A stretch of 64,000 nucleotides of DNA, taken from contig CAJTUV010000005.1 in assembly GCA_910579515.1 (NCBI GenBank), positions 62,001 to 126,000 on the forward strand. The letters are read 5' to 3'. Each line of letters begins with the position of its first letter. Position 1 is the stretch's first letter. Source of the DNA: an uncultured Hungatella sp. (GTDB lineage: Bacteria; Bacillota; Clostridia; Lachnospirales; Lachnospiraceae). The notes beneath the pieces are model-generated. The model made no database searches. It was not told where the DNA came from and was given only the letters and a program-made list of their open reading frames with translations. Positions 60,976 through 64,000 of this stretch are shown piece by piece. The position numbers were made by a program, and so were the translations under genes.

Positions 60976-61811
60976 GGTTCTTCCTCCAGCTCTTTTACCT
61001 CTGTGATAATCAGCACTTCCCTCAGATTATGAAACTGAGCCGCGGGAATCAAATATCCAGAGCTGGTCAACTGGTTATTGTCTAGGGTAATATTAGTTGC
61101 ATACCCCACCAGGATACCCGGAAGAAACTTGGAACTGATATTGGAGGTAACAATCCTGTCTCCTTCCTTTACATCCGCTCCCTTTTGAATGTTGGTAATC
61201 CGAAGCCTTCCCTCTACATACAGAGTCAAATCGCCGCCTACAATACAGGTGTCTCCAGACTGAAGAGCCATAGAGCCCACTCTGCTGGAATCATCAATAA
61301 TCGCTCTCACAGTGGCGTAATGAGCCCCCACATCTGTGACAATTCCCACTAATCCGCCTCCGGCCAGCACATTATTCCCCACAGAAATTCCGTCTGCGGC
61401 TCCTTTGTCCACCCGAAATACCTGAAACCAGTCTCCAGAATCATTTGCAATCACCCTGGCCGCTGTTTTCTCATACTGCATGTATTCCTGATCCAAATTG
61501 TACAGCTCTCTCAAACGCTCCAGCTCGAATCGTTCTGCAGACAGCCGGTTATTTTCCTCTGTCAGCCTGTCGATCTCCTTTTGCAGCCGTTCATTTTCCT
61601 GAAGAGCAGTCTTTAACTTGGTATAATCCGCCAACTCCTCATAAATCATAACGCCTACCCGATTAACGCCAGACTGAATCGGAATCAGCACATACCCAAC
61701 GCCTGTCCTTAACGGCGCCAGCCAGCCGTCGGAAAATGAGGTGACTCCAATTAAAACAACACAAAATATGGTAAGAATAACCAATACATAACGATTATAT
61801 TTCGATTCCAT
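60972..61811 (-). CDS. mreC: Rod-shape-determining protein MreC
   Basis: 279 residues: an N-terminal membrane segment (about 8-28), a coiled coil (about 65-110, ENERLQKEIDRLTEENNRLS) and the beta-rich MreC domain with ARVIANDSGDWFQVF and LAGGGLVGIVTDVG. Scaffold linking MreD and PBP2. It starts immediately after the radC stop; mreB, usually present between them, is missing. Confidence 0.94.
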   Translation of the reverse strand: MESKYNRYVLVILTIFCVVLIGVTSFSDGWLAPLRTGVGYVLIPIQSGVNRVGVMIYEELADYTKLKTALQENERLQKEIDRLTEENNRLSAERFELERLRELYNLDQEYMQYEKTAARVIANDSGDWFQVFRVDKGAADGISVGNNVLAGGGLVGIVTDVGAHYATVRAIIDDSSRVGSMALQSGDTCIVGGDLTLYVEGRLRITNIQKGADVKEGDRIVTSNISSKFLPGILVGYATNITLDNNQLTSSGYLIPAAQFHNLREVLIITEVKELEEEP

Positions 61812-62507
61812 CTATAACATTCCTTCTTTTTTAAAACTGCTGTAAGAATTATCTCCAATGACAACATGATCCAAAAGCTGAACTCCAATCAGGGAACCTG
61901 CCTCTTTGACCCGTCTCGTCAATAAGCAGTCCTCCTTGCTGGGGGTAGGATCTCCGCTGGGATGATTATGAGTCAGAATAACTCCTACCGCACGATGTTT
62001 GAACGCCTCCACAAAAATTTCTCTGGGCGATACCACCGAGGCGTTTACCGTTCCCTTTGAGATCAGAATATCTTTAATCAGGCCCTGTTTGGTGTCCAAA
62101 AACATGGCGTACATATGCTCTTGTTCCATATGGCGCATATCCTCCATATAGTACTGGGCTACAGCCTCAGGAGTATGAAAATGAGCAATCTCAGCCACTG
62201 CAAACCGCTTGCTGATTCGTCTGGACAGCTCCCCTATGCACAAAAGCTGGACTCCTTTTACAGTTCCAATTCCTCCTACGCTTGTAAGTTCTGACAGCGA
62301 CAGATGACACAATCCTAAAATCCCGTCACGCGGATAATTTAAGGCTAAAATCTTTCTGGCCGTCTCTAAAGAGTTAAACTCCCTGCTTCCGGTTCGGATG
62401 ATGATGGACAGCAGCTCCTCATCACTTAAGTTTTCAGCTCCCATCCTCACGCATTTCTCATAGGGACGGTCATTGACAGGCATGTCTTTCATAGTTTTTC
62501 GTTCCAT
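61812..62507 (-). CDS. radC: RadC/JAB family protein
   Basis: 231 residues: N-terminal helix-hairpin-helix-like region (LTSVGGIGTVKGVQLLCIGE) and a JAB metalloprotease-like domain with THNHPSGDPTPSKED. Function is not settled despite the name; involvement in DNA repair is doubtful. Start at ATG 62507 behind GGAGG; ATG 62525 lies before that site. Usual neighbour of the mre genes. Confidence 0.93.
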   Translation of the reverse strand: MERKTMKDMPVNDRPYEKCVRMGAENLSDEELLSIIIRTGSREFNSLETARKILALNYPRDGILGLCHLSLSELTSVGGIGTVKGVQLLCIGELSRRISKRFAVAEIAHFHTPEAVAQYYMEDMRHMEQEHMYAMFLDTKQGLIKDILISKGTVNASVVSPREIFVEAFKHRAVGVILTHNHPSGDPTPSKEDCLLTRRVKEAGSLIGVQLLDHVVIGDNSYSSFKKEGML

Positions 62508-62584
62508 TAAATCCTCCTTGCGCAACTCTCCATGTACAAGGATACTTTCAGTTTAGCACAAGGCGCGGGATGTGTATACCTATT

Positions 62585-63868
62585 TTATAAAAGTGTAATA
62601 ATTCCGGCTTCCATCAGCTTTTGCAAGGATTTTAAAATCCCAAGCTTTGCATGATACCAGGTAAGCCCGCCCTGGAAATACACGGCATAGGGCGGTTTTA
62701 TGGGACCGTCGGCGCTTAACTCAATGGAAGATCCCTGAACAAAAGCTCCGGCCGCCATGATCACCGGCGCATCATATCCGGGCATATCCCATGGCTCTGG
62801 ACTCACAAAACTGTCCACAGGCGCGGCCGCTTGGATCCCCTGGCAGAAAGCGACAACCGCCTCAGGCTTTCCAAAGGCGATGGCCTGAATAATGTCATAC
62901 CGTTCCTGTATGCTGTTTGGCGTAACCGAAAACCCCAGCTTTTCATAGACGTTTGCAGCAAAAATAGCGCCCTTTAAGGCTCCTGCCACCACGGTAGGGG
63001 CCAAAAACAATCCCTGATAAAGGGATTGATTTAGTCCCAGGCTGGCTCCCACCTCTTTTCCAAGTCCCGGCGCGCTCAAACGGTAGGCCGCCCTGTCTAC
63101 ACAATCTTTGCGCCCTACAATGTATCCGCCAATGGGAGCCAGACCGCCTCCCGGATTTTTAATCAGAGACCCTACCGTCATATCAGCCCCAACGTCTCCT
63201 GGCTCTGTCACATCCACAAATTCTCCGTAACAATTATCCACCATACAGATGATGTCCGGCTTTTCCTTTTTCAAAAATGCGATAAGCTCTCCGATCTGTT
63301 TAACGGAAAAGGTGGGTCTGGTGTCATACCCTCTGGAGCGCTGAATGGTGGCTAACTTAGTCTTCTCATTGACCGCCTTTTTGATCTTTTCATAGTCAAA
63401 TGTTCCGTCTGGCAGAAGATCTACTTGTCTGTAGGCGACTCCATACTCTTTTAAAGAGCCTACGGAATCCCGAATCCCGATCACTTCCTCCAGGGTATCA
63501 TAAGGTTTCCCTGCCGGAGACAACAGCTCGTCCCCAGGACGCAGATTGCCGGACAAGGCCACATGAAGGGCATGAGTTCCGCTCATAAGCTGGGGACGCA
63601 CCAGAGCGCTCTCCCCATGAAACACACTGGCATACACCTCCTCCAGAGTGTCCCTTCCCAAATCATTATATCCATAGCCTGTTGTAGCCGCAAAGTGAAT
63701 ATCGCTGACCCGATTGTCCTGCATGGCCTTTAAGACCTTCATCTGATTGTATTCTGCTCTGGCGTCAATAGCCTTGAAACGCTCTTTTAAAGAATCTTCT
63801 ATCTTTTTTCCAAAATGTAATACCTGGGAATCAATTCCCAGGCACTGATACATGGCTTCTAAATCCAT
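62585..63868 (-). CDS. Methionine gamma-lyase-family protein (YnbB, PLP enzyme)
   Basis: 427 residues, aminotransferase class I-like fold of the Met_gamma_lyase family (PF06838). The PLP-binding Lys lies in MTVGSLIKNPGGGLAPIGGY; the SGTHALHVALSGNLRPGD and VDNCYGEFVD (Asp to pyridine N) stretches are conserved. Enzymatic role in the cell is unsettled. Start at ATG 63868 behind GAGGAG; the longer frame to 63991 has poor composition. Confidence 0.92.
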   Translation of the reverse strand: MDLEAMYQCLGIDSQVLHFGKKIEDSLKERFKAIDARAEYNQMKVLKAMQDNRVSDIHFAATTGYGYNDLGRDTLEEVYASVFHGESALVRPQLMSGTHALHVALSGNLRPGDELLSPAGKPYDTLEEVIGIRDSVGSLKEYGVAYRQVDLLPDGTFDYEKIKKAVNEKTKLATIQRSRGYDTRPTFSVKQIGELIAFLKKEKPDIICMVDNCYGEFVDVTEPGDVGADMTVGSLIKNPGGGLAPIGGYIVGRKDCVDRAAYRLSAPGLGKEVGASLGLNQSLYQGLFLAPTVVAGALKGAIFAANVYEKLGFSVTPNSIQERYDIIQAIAFGKPEAVVAFCQGIQAAAPVDSFVSPEPWDMPGYDAPVIMAAGAFVQGSSIELSADGPIKPPYAVYFQGGLTWYHAKLGILKSLQKLMEAGIITLL

Positions 63869-64000
63869 CTTGTATTCTCTCCTCAAATGTTTCCTCTTAA
63901 TTTCCATGAATTGCCTGTTGATTATTTTAGCATGAGGGAGGAGGACTGTAAAGAATGAATTTCTGCACCTCTTGCATTTTCCAGCATCCACATATATAAT
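63869..64000. other. Window edge upstream of the methionine gamma-lyase-like gene
   Basis: 132 bases with no gene I can support. It should hold the promoter of the last gene; no strong -35/-10 pair was picked. Confidence 0.4.

Noticed and set aside
1..64000. CRISPR arrays, insertion sequences, prophage genes, rRNA or tRNA genes
   Set aside because: None was recognised on either strand by reading; spacers are short and accounted for.

Overview
This window looks like chromosomal DNA of a spore-forming Gram-positive anaerobe of the class Clostridia, most likely the family Lachnospiraceae. The reasons are the gene order ylxM-ffh-rpsP-khpA-rimM-trmD-rplS-lepB-rbgA-rnhB-yraN, the gene order radC-mreCD-mrdA-minCDE-rodA-mgsA, an intact sigK, lipoproteins with Thr/Glu/Ala-rich linkers, and HisG of the short HisZ-dependent type. 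No rRNA, tRNA, CRISPR array, prophage or intact insertion sequence was seen. Almost all genes lie on the minus strand.

Layout. (1) 13-1221: prs, on the plus strand. (2) 1283-7114: a defence island with a type III restriction-modification pair (res, then mod), preceded by the wreck of a second system. In the wreck a DUF262 N-terminus is fused in frame to the C-terminal half of a DUF3696-type ATPase that also carries a one-base frameshift, followed by a third frame broken by TAG. (3) 7205-10762: a histidine kinase/response regulator pair and a lipoprotein with a candidate regulator box in front of it. (4) 10783-20315: an acidic-polysaccharide (uronan) utilisation locus: KdgF-like cupin, a lyase-like protein of unassigned family, an LplABC-type importer, a membrane-bound AraC sensor and a divergent alginate-lyase-family enzyme. 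(5) 20318-28461: a housekeeping block for translation, secretion and ribosome assembly. (6) 28517-31907: an accessory patch with a gene relic, a ribbon-helix-helix/Uma2 pair, a gene-free structured stretch of about 300 bases, an acyltransferase and a membrane-anchored amidase. (7) 31914-37556: an ABC transporter with a PF04392-type binding protein, a dipeptidase and a cardiolipin synthase. (8) 37575-44774: hisZGDB, a YitT protein, a PurF-like protein without the catalytic Cys, and galE. (9) 44836-50573: a creatininase-family protein, a deletion-broken ATPase/nuclease gene, sigK, a GNAT enzyme and two lineage-specific hypotheticals. (10) 50583-52493: the last two purine steps encoded by separate genes (AICAR transformylase and an archaeal-type IMP cyclohydrolase). 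(11) 52632-63868: a small P-loop protein, a D-Ala-D-Ala carboxypeptidase, an active-site-variant methylglyoxal synthase, rodA, minEDC, mrdA, mreDC, radC (with no mreB) and a methionine gamma-lyase-family enzyme.

How the genes work together. In the uronan locus the importer would bring in oligo-uronides, the two cytoplasmic lyases would cut them to unsaturated uronates, KdgF would linearise those, and the AraC sensor would control the set. The mre/mrd/min/rod block couples cell-wall elongation to division-site placement. The most notable findings are the decayed DUF262/DUF3696 locus, the uronan locus with its unassigned lyase, the Cys-less PurF, the substituted MgsA active site, and the structured region at 29608-29905.
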